Shown one piece after another: positions 26,420 through 35,641 of a stretch of DNA of 64,000 nucleotides. Position numbers and translations under genes: made by a program. Numbering within the stretch: position 1 is the stretch's first letter; each line of letters opens with the position of its first letter. This DNA is from Novosphingobium sp. Chol11 (GTDB lineage Bacteria > Pseudomonadota > Alphaproteobacteria > Sphingomonadales > Sphingomonadaceae), in the NCBI RefSeq assembly GCF_900218065.1, contig NZ_OBMU01000003.1, forward strand, positions 305,624-369,623. Direction: 5' to 3'. The notes beneath the pieces are model-generated. The model ran no database searches. It saw only the letters and a program-made list of their open reading frames with translations, and was not told where the DNA came from.

Positions 26420-27511
26420 TTATCGCCTGAGGTCGCTCAGCTTCACGACCTTTGCCGTCGGCAAGGGATGATTGGTCGCTCCCGCCCAGCGAAGCAGTGC
26501 CGTTCCTTCCTCATGCCCGGCAGTGTCGAGCCAGTTGCCAAAGCCCGGATCCTGCGCAGCGACGACCATGATGAGGCGTCCGTTCGGCTCCAGACGCGCG
26601 CTGCTCTGGTTCACCGTGACTTTGAGGAAACGATAGTCGAGCGATTCCATCCACCAATTGTCGATCTGGAAATTCCAGTAATAGCAGTCCGGCGGCGTGA
26701 CTTCGATCACCCAGGCTTCATCGGGTGCGAGTTTCCAATAGGCATGAGCATAAAAGATATCCTTGGCCCCGCCGCCCTTCTGGAACATCGATTGGTCGAT
26801 GTCGGGAAACTGATTAGGCGTCTCGCGGAACAGCTTCGACCAGTCGATGAAGGTGCTGACGATGCCACGGATGAACGCGGTCGTTTCCTTCAGCCCCGCG
26901 CCCAGCGCAGTAGCGTCGAGCGGTGCGGGCGTCGCGGGGCCATCGATGCGTTCGATCCTGAATTCGCCGGGTTTCTCCCTGGTACGGTCCAGATAGCTTT
27001 GCCGGACGATGATCATGCTCGCATCGGGCTCCAGTCGCAGCCAGTTCTTCGGCTGGGGCGTCGTGCTGGCGATGATCTCGGCGACGCCATTCTCATCCCA
27101 TATGATCTCGCTGTCGACGAGCGCGCCCGTCGCCTTGTTCGTGCCATCCTCATGATAGCGGAAGGCGTTGGCGACGATCGAAAGGTAAGCCATCGTGCCG
27201 CGCTTCACCGTCAGCCGATAGTCGAACCGGCCGTCGATCCGGGCATTCCAATAGACATTGTCGGGATTGTCCGCGCCAATTTTCCCGGTCGTATGGCTGA
27301 GCTGGTAGAAGAAGGGAAAGCTGGTATCGCGCGCCTCCACATGCTGCTCCAGCCCTAGGCGCAGGAGGCGTGTGAGGTAGCGGTAGCCCTCCGCCCGGTC
27401 GAGCGGCGAGGCGGGATTGCAGGGATCGAGGACAAGGTCCCCCAGGTCCGCCAGTTCGTTGCAAAAGGCGCGCCACGCATGGCCGTTTGTCACCGGATCG
27501 TCGCTCATCAT
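26420..27511 (-). CDS. DUF1214 domain protein
   Basis: About 363-aa cytoplasmic protein of the DUF1254/DUF1214 group. The recognisable part is the C-terminal beta-rich DUF1214 region (DIFYAHAYWKLAPDEAWVIEVTPP, YYWNFQIDNWWMESLDY). The start uses tandem ATGs at 27506-27511 preceded by AGGAGAG. No catalytic residues can be assigned. Relatives are often found in steroid and xenobiotic catabolic clusters of actinobacteria and sphingomonads, which agrees with the KSI-like neighbour. Confidence 0.8.
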   Translation of the reverse strand: MMSDDPVTNGHAWRAFCNELADLGDLVLDPCNPASPLDRAEGYRYLTRLLRLGLEQHVEARDTSFPFFYQLSHTTGKIGADNPDNVYWNARIDGRFDYRLTVKRGTMAYLSIVANAFRYHEDGTNKATGALVDSEIIWDENGVAEIIASTTPQPKNWLRLEPDASMIIVRQSYLDRTREKPGEFRIERIDGPATPAPLDATALGAGLKETTAFIRGIVSTFIDWSKLFRETPNQFPDIDQSMFQKGGGAKDIFYAHAYWKLAPDEAWVIEVTPPDCYYWNFQIDNWWMESLDYRFLKVTVNQSSARLEPNGRLIMVVAAQDPGFGNWLDTAGHEEGTALLRWAGATNHPLPTAKVVKLSDLRR

Positions 27512-27771
27512 GTCTCTCCTTTTTATGGCGACGATTCTAGCAGCCGCCTTGGCGCTACCGCTTCCCAGATGGGAGGTTGGCCAAGAGTTTCTGCTGCATC
27601 TAGTCAATTTGTAGGTGTCCCGGATGCTCGCCGTGGCCGCACTCTCTCCCACGCAATACAGAAGGAGAGCCAGGATGAATGTAGCCGACATGCCCGTGGC
27701 ATCTTTAAGCACAGTCAGAGCACAAGCCGCGAGGTTGGCTGTTCTCCTTGGGGAGTGAAGGCGGCGCTGCG
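27512..27771. other. Gap with a possible remnant small ORF
   Basis: No conserved gene is seen here. A 27-codon frame at 27675-27758 (+) starts MNVADMPVASLST behind AAGGAGAG and ends LAVLLGE. The good ribosome site on so short a frame suggests the 5' stub of a deleted gene, not a functional peptide. The promoter of the DUF1214 gene should also be here. Confidence 0.35.
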
Positions 27772-28257
27772 CTATTCTGACAGCGGCCGCGCGCCATTTG
27801 CGCGCGTCGGCTGGATGATGCCGAAGTCGCGTCCGTGACGGGACAGGTCGCCGATCAGGTCATTGCCCATGGTCCGTTCGACAATGCGCCACCGCCCGTC
27901 GATCTTTTCCAGCCGGTCGAGATAGTCGCCGCCGATGACCGGCTGAAGCGGGCCGCCATCCGCCTGTTGGAAGACCATGACGTAGGAACTGACTTTCGCC
28001 CTCCCCTCGCCTTCAAGCACGATCATCACATTGGCCAGCATGTGGCGCGTACGCGGCGATCCGTCGGCATAGGTCAGCACCCAGTCGCGAAATGACTTTG
28101 CCACCGCTGCGGCATCGCGGTCCGCCATGATCGCGCCACCACTGCGCACCACGGCATCGCCCAGCAATTCACCCACCGCATCGAAATCACCGGCATCGAG
28201 CGCAAAGGGATAGCTGAACAGCACATTCTGAATGGCGAAATAATCGTCGGCGGTCAT
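27772..28257 (-). CDS. NTF2-like (SnoaL_4) protein
   Basis: 161-aa NTF2-fold protein (AIQNVLFSYPFALDAGDFDAVGELL at the N-terminus, IDGRWRIVERTMGNDLIGDLS near the C-terminus). This is the pattern of the SnoaL_4 group, which includes small subunits, isomerases and dehydratases. ATG follows TAAGGAGAG. No catalytic triad like that of the KSI-like neighbour is evident. Cluster position suggests a catabolic isomerase or hydratase. Confidence 0.8.
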   Translation of the reverse strand: MTADDYFAIQNVLFSYPFALDAGDFDAVGELLGDAVVRSGGAIMADRDAAAVAKSFRDWVLTYADGSPRTRHMLANVMIVLEGEGRAKVSSYVMVFQQADGGPLQPVIGGDYLDRLEKIDGRWRIVERTMGNDLIGDLSRHGRDFGIIQPTRANGARPLSE

Positions 28258-28666
28258 CGTCTCTCCTTAACGGCCGTTGAGAGGGCCCATACCCCCACTT
28301 ATGCGGGTGGCGAGCGGCATTATTCCCTGCCAGCTTCGTGGCGACCACCCACAAATGGACTAAGCCCGACATGATGAGTGCGCGAACGCCCTGAACGCAT
28401 CAAGCGCATGTCGACGCGCATCCATCCGGCGCACGAGACGCTCCAATGGCCGAACATGTAAGGGCAAGAATAGGCTGTTCATGTAAGAGAAAGGTTGGCA
28501 AGAACAGGCAAGGCGCACGTGGCGCTATTTCTGGCGCCATGCGGCATATCTTGTGAAGTAATGGAGGGGGTTCTGACAGCTGAATACGCCATCACGCGAT
28601 CGGCGGTCGGACGAAAAGCTGCAATGAAGCAGGCCCGACTGTCCGGATCTTAAAAGGAGTAGCGTG
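28258..28666. other. Non-coding stretch of about 400 bp upstream of OmpA-like gene
   Basis: I find no credible gene. It contains an inverted repeat TGGCGC-N8-GCGCCA at 28520-28539. It also has an imperfect direct repeat around CATGTAAG (near 28454 and 28481), each followed by a stretch containing GCAAGAA and AGGC. The right end carries AAAAGGAG, the ribosome site of the OmpA-like gene. It may be decayed coding DNA or a long regulatory leader. Confidence 0.4.
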
Positions 28667-29533
28667 ATGACTGTCTTTTCAAAGGGATATAATTGTCTCT
28701 TAATGCTGACCCTGCTTGGCGGGGTGTCTTCGGCCAGCCTGGCGCAGACCCAGGAACAGCCTGCGGCGGATGTCTCGGCGACCGCCTATGTTCCTTCGGC
28801 CGAGGCCGTCAAGGGCCCCGAGGTCAAGGGAATCATCTCCGCGCGCAGCGGTGACAGGATGCAGGTGACGGCGGAAGACGGCACCAAGTCGGTGATCACC
28901 ATCAACGACGCGACGAAGATCAGCGCCGTCAAGGGCTTCCTGGGCCTTGGTCGCGCGCGGCTGGCTGCAACCTCGCTGCTGAACGGCGTGCCGGTGACCG
29001 TCCAGACGCTTCAGTCGGGCGATGGCCTGGTGGCGAGCGCGATCAAGCTTCAGAACAAGGATCTGAAGACCGCGTCGATGATCTACAACGGCACGGACCA
29101 GCGCTTCGCCGAGCAGACCGCAGCCACCGATGCGCTGCGCGGACGCATGAGCGAGATCGACCAGTATAATGTCAAAGCCACGACCAACGTGAATTTCGAC
29201 ACTGGCAAGGCCGTGCTGTCGCCGCAGGCGAAGAATGACCTGTGCGCAGCGGCGAGTACCGCCGAGGGCATGAACAATGCCCTGCTGCTGGTCGTTGGCT
29301 ACACCGATTCCGTGGGTGACGAGGAATATAACCAGGAGCTTAGCGAGAAGCGTGCTGGCCGGGTCGTCAACTATCTGCAGCAGGCCTGCAAGTGGAAGCC
29401 CTACCGCATGCTGACGCCGACCGGCATGTCCGAAGCCGATCCGGTCGCGAGCAACGATACGCCTGAAGGCAAGGCCCAGAATCGCCGCGTTGCGGTGAAC
29501 ATTCTGGTCAGCAAGGGTCTGGACGGCCTATAA
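28667..29533 (+). CDS. OmpA-family outer membrane protein
   Basis: 288-aa exported protein. A signal peptide (ending SASLAQ) is followed by an N-terminal beta domain of the DUF5666 kind (VKGIISARSGDRMQVTAEDG) and a C-terminal OmpA peptidoglycan-binding domain. That domain has VNFDTGKAVLSPQAKNDL, VVGYTDSVGDEEYNQELSEKRA and AQNRRVAVNI. ATG 28667 is preferred over the adjacent GTG 28664, because AAAAGGAG is then 7 bp upstream. A strong terminator follows. Role in envelope anchoring is inferred from the family. Confidence 0.9.
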   Translation: MTVFSKGYNCLLMLTLLGGVSSASLAQTQEQPAADVSATAYVPSAEAVKGPEVKGIISARSGDRMQVTAEDGTKSVITINDATKISAVKGFLGLGRARLAATSLLNGVPVTVQTLQSGDGLVASAIKLQNKDLKTASMIYNGTDQRFAEQTAATDALRGRMSEIDQYNVKATTNVNFDTGKAVLSPQAKNDLCAAASTAEGMNNALLLVVGYTDSVGDEEYNQELSEKRAGRVVNYLQQACKWKPYRMLTPTGMSEADPVASNDTPEGKAQNRRVAVNILVSKGLDGL

Positions 29534-29540
29534 GATGTGC

Positions 29541-29562
29541 GGGGTGGGCTGCGGCCCACCCC
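29541..29562. terminator. Bidirectional hairpin terminator
   Basis: GGGGTGGGC-TGCG-GCCCACCCC, a perfect 9-bp stem with a 4-nt loop, lies between the convergent OmpA-like and efflux channel genes. Confidence 0.75.
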
Positions 29563-29566
29563 CTCA

Positions 29567-31021
29567 TCACTGGACGCTGCTGGCCGCTTGAGCCACCTGA
29601 GCCGCATCCGTCTGCCAACCGCCGCCCAGCGCCCGGAACAGGTCGATCTGGCTGGCGGCAACCTGCGCATCGGCATTGGCAAGGTCAGCCTCCGCTCCGG
29701 CCAGAGTCCGCTCCGCATCGAGGACGGTGAGCGAGTCCGCCCGTCCTTCGCGAAGCTGCGCCCGGCTGATCCGCGCCGCAACGCGCGCCTGCTCTACCGC
29801 AGATTGCAGTGCCTGCCGCTGTTCCAGCCTGTGCGCATAGGCAGACAGCGCCGTTTCCGTTTCCTGAAGCGCCTTCAACACCGCCCCGTCGAAAGTCGCG
29901 AGCGCCGATCGGGTGGCCGCTTCCGCCTGCGCCACGCGCGCGCGGCCTCCTTCCATATTGGGGAAGGCCCAGCTGAGCAGTGGCCCGGCAAGCCAGCGCA
30001 GCGGTCCGGCCCCGAACATGTCGCTTATCGTGTTGCTGGTCGATCCGATCGACCCGCCCAGGGTGATGCGCGGATACAGATCAGCCGTTGCCACGCCGAT
30101 CCGGGCGGTCTCAGCCGCAAGTCTGCGCTCCGCCTCCCGCACGTCCGGCCGCCGGGCAAGTAGCGCGCGGCCATCCCCGACCGGAATGGGGCGATCCAGT
30201 CTGAGGGTGACCGCGCGCTGGCCGACCTCGGGGGGGAGGTCAGCCGGCGCTCTTCCGGTGAGGAGGGCCAACCGGAACAGCGCTGCGTCGCGCTGGGCGC
30301 GAAGGGGTGGAATGGTCGCCTGCTGCTGGCTCCGCAGCGCAGTCACGCGCGCGACGTCGAGGCGGCTGGTGCGCCCGGCGGCGAAGCGCTTGGCGCTGAG
30401 ATCGACGGTGCGATCGAGCAGGTCCAGCGTGCGCTCTGCCACCGCGATCCGCTCGGCCGCCGACGATGCGTCGGCATAGGCCCTGACCGTCTCGGCAACC
30501 ACGGTGACGCGCACGGCATCGGCGGCGGCGACAGCGGCACCCACATCGGCGCGTGACGCTTCGAGCGCGCGGCGAACGCGGCCGAACAGATCGACCTCAT
30601 AATTGACGTTCAGGCCCGCATCGATGCGCCAGTCTTCCGCTGGCAAGCCGGGCGCCCGCTGGAGCGCGGAGGTGCGGCCATAGGTAGGCTGTGCCGAAAC
30701 GGTGGTCTGGGGCAGCAATTGCGTGCGGCTTTCCCGCAGCGACGCCTGCGCTCGTTCCAGATTGGCGATCGCTACCCGCAGGTCGGTATTGGCGGCCAGG
30801 GCGTTGCCGACGAGGCCGTCAAGCACCGGGTCCTGATACAGGCGCCACCAGCCGTCCTGCGGCGCATCAGGCGTGGTGATCGCGGGGCGTGCGGCGACGA
30901 ACTGGCCCTGCGCGCTGGCCCCCGGCTGCGGACGGACATAGTCTGGCCCCGCAGCACAGGCGGCGAGCGTCAGGGAGGCTGCGCCGATCAGCAGATATCG
31001 TGTCGTCATCATTTTTCTCAT
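29567..31021 (-). CDS. RND efflux outer-membrane channel (NodT/OprM family)
   Basis: 484-aa TolC-like lipoprotein. The lipobox LTLAAC follows MRKMMTTRYLLIGAAS. Two OEP repeats follow, with LDGLVGNALAANTDLRVAIANLERAQA, RPDVREAERRLAAETARIGVATADLYP and RAQLREGRADSLTVLDAERTL. The ATG at 31019-31021 overlaps the pump stop as ATGA, so it is translationally coupled. It is the third gene of the efflux operon and forms the outer-membrane exit duct. Confidence 0.95.
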   Translation of the reverse strand: MRKMMTTRYLLIGAASLTLAACAAGPDYVRPQPGASAQGQFVAARPAITTPDAPQDGWWRLYQDPVLDGLVGNALAANTDLRVAIANLERAQASLRESRTQLLPQTTVSAQPTYGRTSALQRAPGLPAEDWRIDAGLNVNYEVDLFGRVRRALEASRADVGAAVAAADAVRVTVVAETVRAYADASSAAERIAVAERTLDLLDRTVDLSAKRFAAGRTSRLDVARVTALRSQQQATIPPLRAQRDAALFRLALLTGRAPADLPPEVGQRAVTLRLDRPIPVGDGRALLARRPDVREAERRLAAETARIGVATADLYPRITLGGSIGSTSNTISDMFGAGPLRWLAGPLLSWAFPNMEGGRARVAQAEAATRSALATFDGAVLKALQETETALSAYAHRLEQRQALQSAVEQARVAARISRAQLREGRADSLTVLDAERTLAGAEADLANADAQVAASQIDLFRALGGGWQTDAAQVAQAASSVQ

Positions 31022-34000
31022 TCCGCTGGGCCCAGCACGGGCACCGCATGACGTGGCCCCTTCCGCTCCCGCCAACGCTGCATCCGTTCCGACAGCGCGC
31101 GGGTGACCACGTAGAAGGCTGGTGTGAAGACAAGGCCGAAGAAGGTGACGCCGAGCATGCCGGAGAAGACCGCCGTTCCCAGCGCCTGCCGCAACTCCGC
31201 ACCGGGACCGCTTGCGATGACGAGCGGCACAACGCCAAGGATGAAGGCGAAGCTGGTCATCAGGATCGGCCGCAGCCGGTTTTGCGCCGCGCGAACCACG
31301 GCGTCGATCGGACCCATGCCTTCTTCTTCCGCCTGCTTGGCGAACTCGACGATCAGGATCGCATTTTTGGCGGCGAGGCCGATCAACACGACAAGCCCGA
31401 TCTGCGTCAGGATATTATTGTCCATGCCGCGCAGATTGACCCCGATCATGGCAGCGAGCAGCGTCATCGGCACGATCAGGATGATCGCCAGCGGCAGCAT
31501 CAGGCTTTCAAACTGCGCCGCCAGCACCAGGAAGACGAAGAGCGTTGCCGCGGCGAACACCAGTATCGCCGCATTGCCCGCCACCTTCTGAAGATAGGCG
31601 ACCTCCGTCCATTCGGTGGTGACCCCGGTCGGAAGCTTGGCCGCCAGACGCTCCATCGCCGCCATCGCCTGACCCGAGGAATGGCCGGGCGCGACATCGC
31701 CCTCCACATCGATCGCGGGATAGAGATTGTAGCGAACGGCGCGATAGGGGCCCGTCTTGTCATGCAGGGTGGCGACGGCGCCCACCGGCACCATCTCGCC
31801 CGAGGCCGAGCGCGTCTTCAGCTGCGCGACGTCGCCCGCATCATCCCGGAACGGCAGGTCGGCCTGCGCGATCACGCGATAGGTGCGGCCGAGCAGGTTG
31901 AAGTCGTTCACATAAGCCGAGCCCAGATAGACCTGCATCGCTTCGAACACGCGGGCGGGCGACACGCCGATCATGTCCGCCTTGGCACGATCGACATCGG
32001 CGAAGATGCGGGGAGCCGACGCCTCGAACTTCGTATGCACGAAGAAGAGGTTGGGGTCCTTGTTCGCTTCGGCGAGCAGCCCGCCGATGATCTTGTTCAG
32101 TTCCGCATAGCCGCGCCCGGAACGGTCCTGGATCATCATCTTGAAGCCGCCGCCGGTGCTGATGCCGCGGATCAGCGGCGGCGGGATGACGAATACCCGG
32201 CCTTCATTGACTTGCGCCGCGATCTTGCGCGCCTCGGCCATGATGGACTGTTCTGTCCAGCCATGCTTGCCGCGCTCTTCAAAGCTGTCGAAGACGAGGA
32301 AGGCCGCTGCGGCGTTGGGGGCGACGGTGCCGCTCGGCGCATGATAGCCGGTCAGCATGACGGTTCCCTTGACGCCGGGGATCTTGCCCATCTTGGCCGC
32401 TGTTTCGCGCAGCACCTTGTCGGTCTGGGCGAGCGACGTGCCGGACGGCGTGAACACCGCCGTCACGGCGTAGCCCTGGTCCTGCGCGGGCACGAACCCT
32501 GCCGGGGTGGACATGAACACCAGCGCGGTCAGGCCGACCAGCCCGACATAGATGAGCAGCACCAGCTTCAACCGCCCCAGCATCGCGCGGGTGACGGCGG
32601 CATACCAATGGCTTAGGCGATCGAAGGCGGCGTTGAACCGCTTGCCCCCGCGATAGGCCATGCGCTTCCACCGGCCTTCGGGCTCATCCTCCGCCTTCGG
32701 ACGCAGCAGCAAGGCGGCGAGCGCGGGCGACAAGGTCAGCGACAGGATGAGCGAGATGATCGTCGCCGCCGAGATGGTGACGGCGAACTGGCGGTAGAAT
32801 TCACCCGTCAGGCCCGTCAGGAACATCGTCGGGATGAACACCGCGCACAGCACCAGCACGATCGCGACCAGCGCGGTCGACACTTCGTCCATCGACCGAT
32901 GCGACGCCTCGCGCGGGGTCATGCCATGTTCCAGATTGCGCTCGACATTTTCGACCACGACGATGGCGTCGTCGACGACGATGCCGATGGCGAGCACCAG
33001 CCCGAACAGCGACAGGTTGTTGAGCGAATAGCCAAGTCCCGCCAGCACCGCGAAGGTGCCGACCAGCGACACTGGGATGGCAAGCACGGGAATGATCGCA
33101 GCGCGCCAGCTTTGCAGGAAGACGAGGATGACGATGACGACCAGCACCACCGCCTCCAGCAGCGTGTGCTGAACCGCGCTCACCGATTCCCGGATGAAGT
33201 CGGTGGGATTGTAGATGACGCGATATTCCATGCCCGCAGGGAATTTGGCGGACATCGTCTTCAGCTCGGCAAGTACGGCGTCCGCCGAGGCCAGGGCATT
33301 GCTGCCCGGACGCTGGAAGATGCCGATGCCGACCGAAGGCTGGCCGGACAAATAGGTGTTGATGCCGTAATCCTCCGCGCCAAGCTCCACGCGGGCAACG
33401 TCGGACAGACGGGTCAGGCGGCCTTCGCCATCGCTCTTGATGACGATGTTGGCGAACTGATCGGGCGCGGTGAAGCGGCCCTGCGTTTCCAGGTTCACCT
33501 CATAGGCGGGCGCGCTGCTTTCCGGCGGCTTGCCGATGGCGCCGGCGGCGACCTGCACATTCTGGGACCGAAGCGCCTCGACAATCTCGCCCGCCGTCAT
33601 GTTGCGCGCGGCCGCCCGGCCGGGATCGATCCACACGCGCATCGCATAGTCGCGCGCGCCGAAGATGCGAACCTCACCCACGCCGTCGATGCGCGCCAGG
33701 CGGTCCTTCATCTGGGTCAGCGCATAGTTGGAGAGGTAAGCGCGATCGAGCGTGTTGCCGGGCGAGACCAGGTTGGCGACCAGCAGGAAGTCCGGCGTCG
33801 TCTTGCGTGTCACGACGCCCTGCCGCCGCACATCCTCGGGCAGCCGGGGTTCGGCGAGCGCCACCCGGTTCTGCACCAGCACCTGCGCTTCATCCAGGTC
33901 GGTGCCCTGCTTGAAGGTGACGGTGATGGTCAGCCGTCCGTCGCCGGTCGATTGGCTCGACATGTAGAGCATGTCGTCGACGCCATTGATTTCCTGCTCC

Positions 34001-34200
34001 AGCGGCGCGGCCACGGTGTCGGCGATCGTTTCCGACGACGCGCCGGGATAGTTGGCGCTGACCGTGACCGTGGGGGGCACGACGTCGGGATATTGCGCGA
34101 CGGGCAAGCCGAAATAGGCAAGCGCGCCGACGATGGTGATGATCACCGCGATGACGCCAGCGAAGATCGGCCGTTTGATGAAGACGTGGCTGAGACGCAT
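31018..34200 (-). CDS. RND multidrug efflux pump, HAE1 family (AcrB/MexB type)
   Basis: 1060-aa inner-membrane transporter with the usual twelve membrane helices and two large periplasmic loops. It starts MRLSHVFIKRPIFAGVIAVIITIVG. Proton relay residues are in LAIGIVVDDAIVVVENVERNL, the duplicated half has TQIGLVVLIGLAAKNAILIVEFA, and GTFAVLAGLGYSLNNLSLFGL is present. Length fits the family. The ATG follows GGGAAGAG. It couples proton influx to export of hydrophobic compounds with the adaptor upstream and channel downstream. Confidence 0.96.
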   Translation of the reverse strand: MRLSHVFIKRPIFAGVIAVIITIVGALAYFGLPVAQYPDVVPPTVTVSANYPGASSETIADTVAAPLEQEINGVDDMLYMSSQSTGDGRLTITVTFKQGTDLDEAQVLVQNRVALAEPRLPEDVRRQGVVTRKTTPDFLLVANLVSPGNTLDRAYLSNYALTQMKDRLARIDGVGEVRIFGARDYAMRVWIDPGRAAARNMTAGEIVEALRSQNVQVAAGAIGKPPESSAPAYEVNLETQGRFTAPDQFANIVIKSDGEGRLTRLSDVARVELGAEDYGINTYLSGQPSVGIGIFQRPGSNALASADAVLAELKTMSAKFPAGMEYRVIYNPTDFIRESVSAVQHTLLEAVVLVVIVILVFLQSWRAAIIPVLAIPVSLVGTFAVLAGLGYSLNNLSLFGLVLAIGIVVDDAIVVVENVERNLEHGMTPREASHRSMDEVSTALVAIVLVLCAVFIPTMFLTGLTGEFYRQFAVTISAATIISLILSLTLSPALAALLLRPKAEDEPEGRWKRMAYRGGKRFNAAFDRLSHWYAAVTRAMLGRLKLVLLIYVGLVGLTALVFMSTPAGFVPAQDQGYAVTAVFTPSGTSLAQTDKVLRETAAKMGKIPGVKGTVMLTGYHAPSGTVAPNAAAAFLVFDSFEERGKHGWTEQSIMAEARKIAAQVNEGRVFVIPPPLIRGISTGGGFKMMIQDRSGRGYAELNKIIGGLLAEANKDPNLFFVHTKFEASAPRIFADVDRAKADMIGVSPARVFEAMQVYLGSAYVNDFNLLGRTYRVIAQADLPFRDDAGDVAQLKTRSASGEMVPVGAVATLHDKTGPYRAVRYNLYPAIDVEGDVAPGHSSGQAMAAMERLAAKLPTGVTTEWTEVAYLQKVAGNAAILVFAAATLFVFLVLAAQFESLMLPLAIILIVPMTLLAAMIGVNLRGMDNNILTQIGLVVLIGLAAKNAILIVEFAKQAEEEGMGPIDAVVRAAQNRLRPILMTSFAFILGVVPLVIASGPGAELRQALGTAVFSGMLGVTFFGLVFTPAFYVVTRALSERMQRWRERKGPRHAVPVLGPAE

Positions 34201-34282
34201 GATCTCTTCCCTTATTCCCTTTCCCGGGCAGGGGCCGCCGTGGCGCCGTTAAGGCGCTGCGGCTCCCATGCCGGCCCTATGG

Positions 34283-35530
34283 TCAGTCGGCCAGCGTGGC
34301 CTGCGACGCGACCGGCGCGGAAACCGGTTCGCTGGTCGATGACGGTGCTGCTTCGATACGCCCCGCGACGGGTTTGACCTTCGCGCCGGGCTGGATGAAC
34401 TGGCTGCCTTGGATGACTACCTGATCGGATGGCGACAGGCCCGACCGGATGACCCGCAGGCCATTGGCGAGCGCGCCGATTTGGACCGGCTTGGCCGTGG
34501 TGCTGCCATCCTTGTTGACGACATATACCAGCTTGCGCGCCTGATCGGTCATGACGGCCCCATCCGGGACCAGCAACGCGCGATGCGGCGCGCCAGAGCC
34601 CAGGCGCATATTGCCGAACATGCCGGGCACCAGGAAGGATTCAGGATTGGAAACGACCGCCCTGCCCCGGATGGTGCCCGATCCGCGATCGATCGCATTG
34701 TCGGTGAAGTCGACCCTGCCCTTCCATTTGTAGCCGGTTTCGTCCTGGAGCCGGATCTCCACCTGCTGGCTCGCATCCGCCTGGCGGCGATGCTTCAGGT
34801 AGAGCGCTTCGGAACCATTAAAGGAGAAGTAGATCGGGTCGAGCGCGTTGATCGTCGTCAGCACCGTTGCGCCAGCGGCCGTATCACCCGCCACCAGATT
34901 GCCGACATCCACCTGCCGGTCGGAAATCCGCCCGGTGATCGGCGCGCGAATATAGGCGAACTCGACATTGAGGCGGCGCGCCCGTACGCCGGCCTGGGCG
35001 GCGGCAAGCTGCGCCTGCGCCGATCGCACCCGGGCGCGAAGGGAATCGACTTCCTCCGCGCTGACGGCTTCGTCAGCGATCAGCCGCGTGGCACGGCCAA
35101 GCTCAGCCCGGGCAAGCCCCAATGCGGTCGATGCACTGGCGACCTGTGCCTGCGATTCCTGCAACGCGGCTGTGAAGGGTCGCGGGTCAATGGTGAAGAG
35201 CAGCTGCCCCTTCTTCACCACATCGCCATCGCGAAAGTGAATGCCGACAAGCTGGCCTGAGACGCGCGGGCGGACCTCCACTGCCTTGCTTGCCTCGAAC
35301 CGGCCGACATAATCGTCCCAATCGACGACCATCCGGGACAGAGGCGTGGCCACGGTGACCACCGCCGGAGGCGGTGCGGCGGGTGCGGGCGTGCCGTTCC
35401 ACCAGCTCATGCCCGCCCATATGGCGAGCACCCCCGCCGCCGGAAGCAGAAGGTAGGCAGGCTTCCAACGCCGTCCTTCAGGCGCATCCTGTTGGATTTC
35501 CGAGTCGGCTTTGACTTTGGAAAGATACAT
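34283..35530 (-). CDS. RND efflux periplasmic adaptor (MFP/AcrA type)
   Basis: 415-aa membrane fusion protein. An N-terminal membrane anchor (YLLLPAAGVLAIWAGMSWW) precedes the lipoyl half-motifs (VEVRPRVSGQLVGIHFRDGDVVKKGQLLFTID), a helical hairpin and beta-barrel domains. ATG 35528-35530 is chosen; GGGG is 5-8 bp upstream. First gene of the efflux operon, divergent from its likely TetR repressor. The 82-bp gap to the pump gene has no clear terminator. Confidence 0.94.
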   Translation of the reverse strand: MYLSKVKADSEIQQDAPEGRRWKPAYLLLPAAGVLAIWAGMSWWNGTPAPAAPPPAVVTVATPLSRMVVDWDDYVGRFEASKAVEVRPRVSGQLVGIHFRDGDVVKKGQLLFTIDPRPFTAALQESQAQVASASTALGLARAELGRATRLIADEAVSAEEVDSLRARVRSAQAQLAAAQAGVRARRLNVEFAYIRAPITGRISDRQVDVGNLVAGDTAAGATVLTTINALDPIYFSFNGSEALYLKHRRQADASQQVEIRLQDETGYKWKGRVDFTDNAIDRGSGTIRGRAVVSNPESFLVPGMFGNMRLGSGAPHRALLVPDGAVMTDQARKLVYVVNKDGSTTAKPVQIGALANGLRVIRSGLSPSDQVVIQGSQFIQPGAKVKPVAGRIEAAPSSTSEPVSAPVASQATLAD

Positions 35531-35584
35531 CGTCTGCCCCACACTTATCTTACGGTTATGTTACTGACCGGTACGTCTCTTGCG

Positions 35585-35596
35585 CGGTACGTACCG
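35585..35596. promoter_or_regulatory. Operator palindrome CGGTACGTACCG in the efflux/TetR promoter
   Basis: A perfect 12-bp palindrome lies between the divergent adaptor and TetR genes. A direct copy of its left half (CGGTACGT) is at 35569-35576, exactly 16 bp upstream. The pair could bind two TetR dimers on one face of the helix. The GTAC spacing here is 12, not the 11 of the sulfatase repeats. Confidence 0.6.
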
Positions 35597-35641
35597 ATCT
35601 GTTACATGGCCGTCAAGCGAGAGGATGCGGAATTTTTGTTT

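Noticed and set aside
30889..34377. Plus-strand ORFs of 575 and 492 aa
   Set aside because: They are antisense to the RND pump, channel and adaptor genes and have the His/Arg/Asp-rich composition of shadow frames.
35585..35596. Efflux palindrome as a fourth member of the sulfatase operator set
   Set aside because: It contains GTAC, but the spacing between GTAC arms is 12 bp or zero, not 11, and the local TetR explains it.
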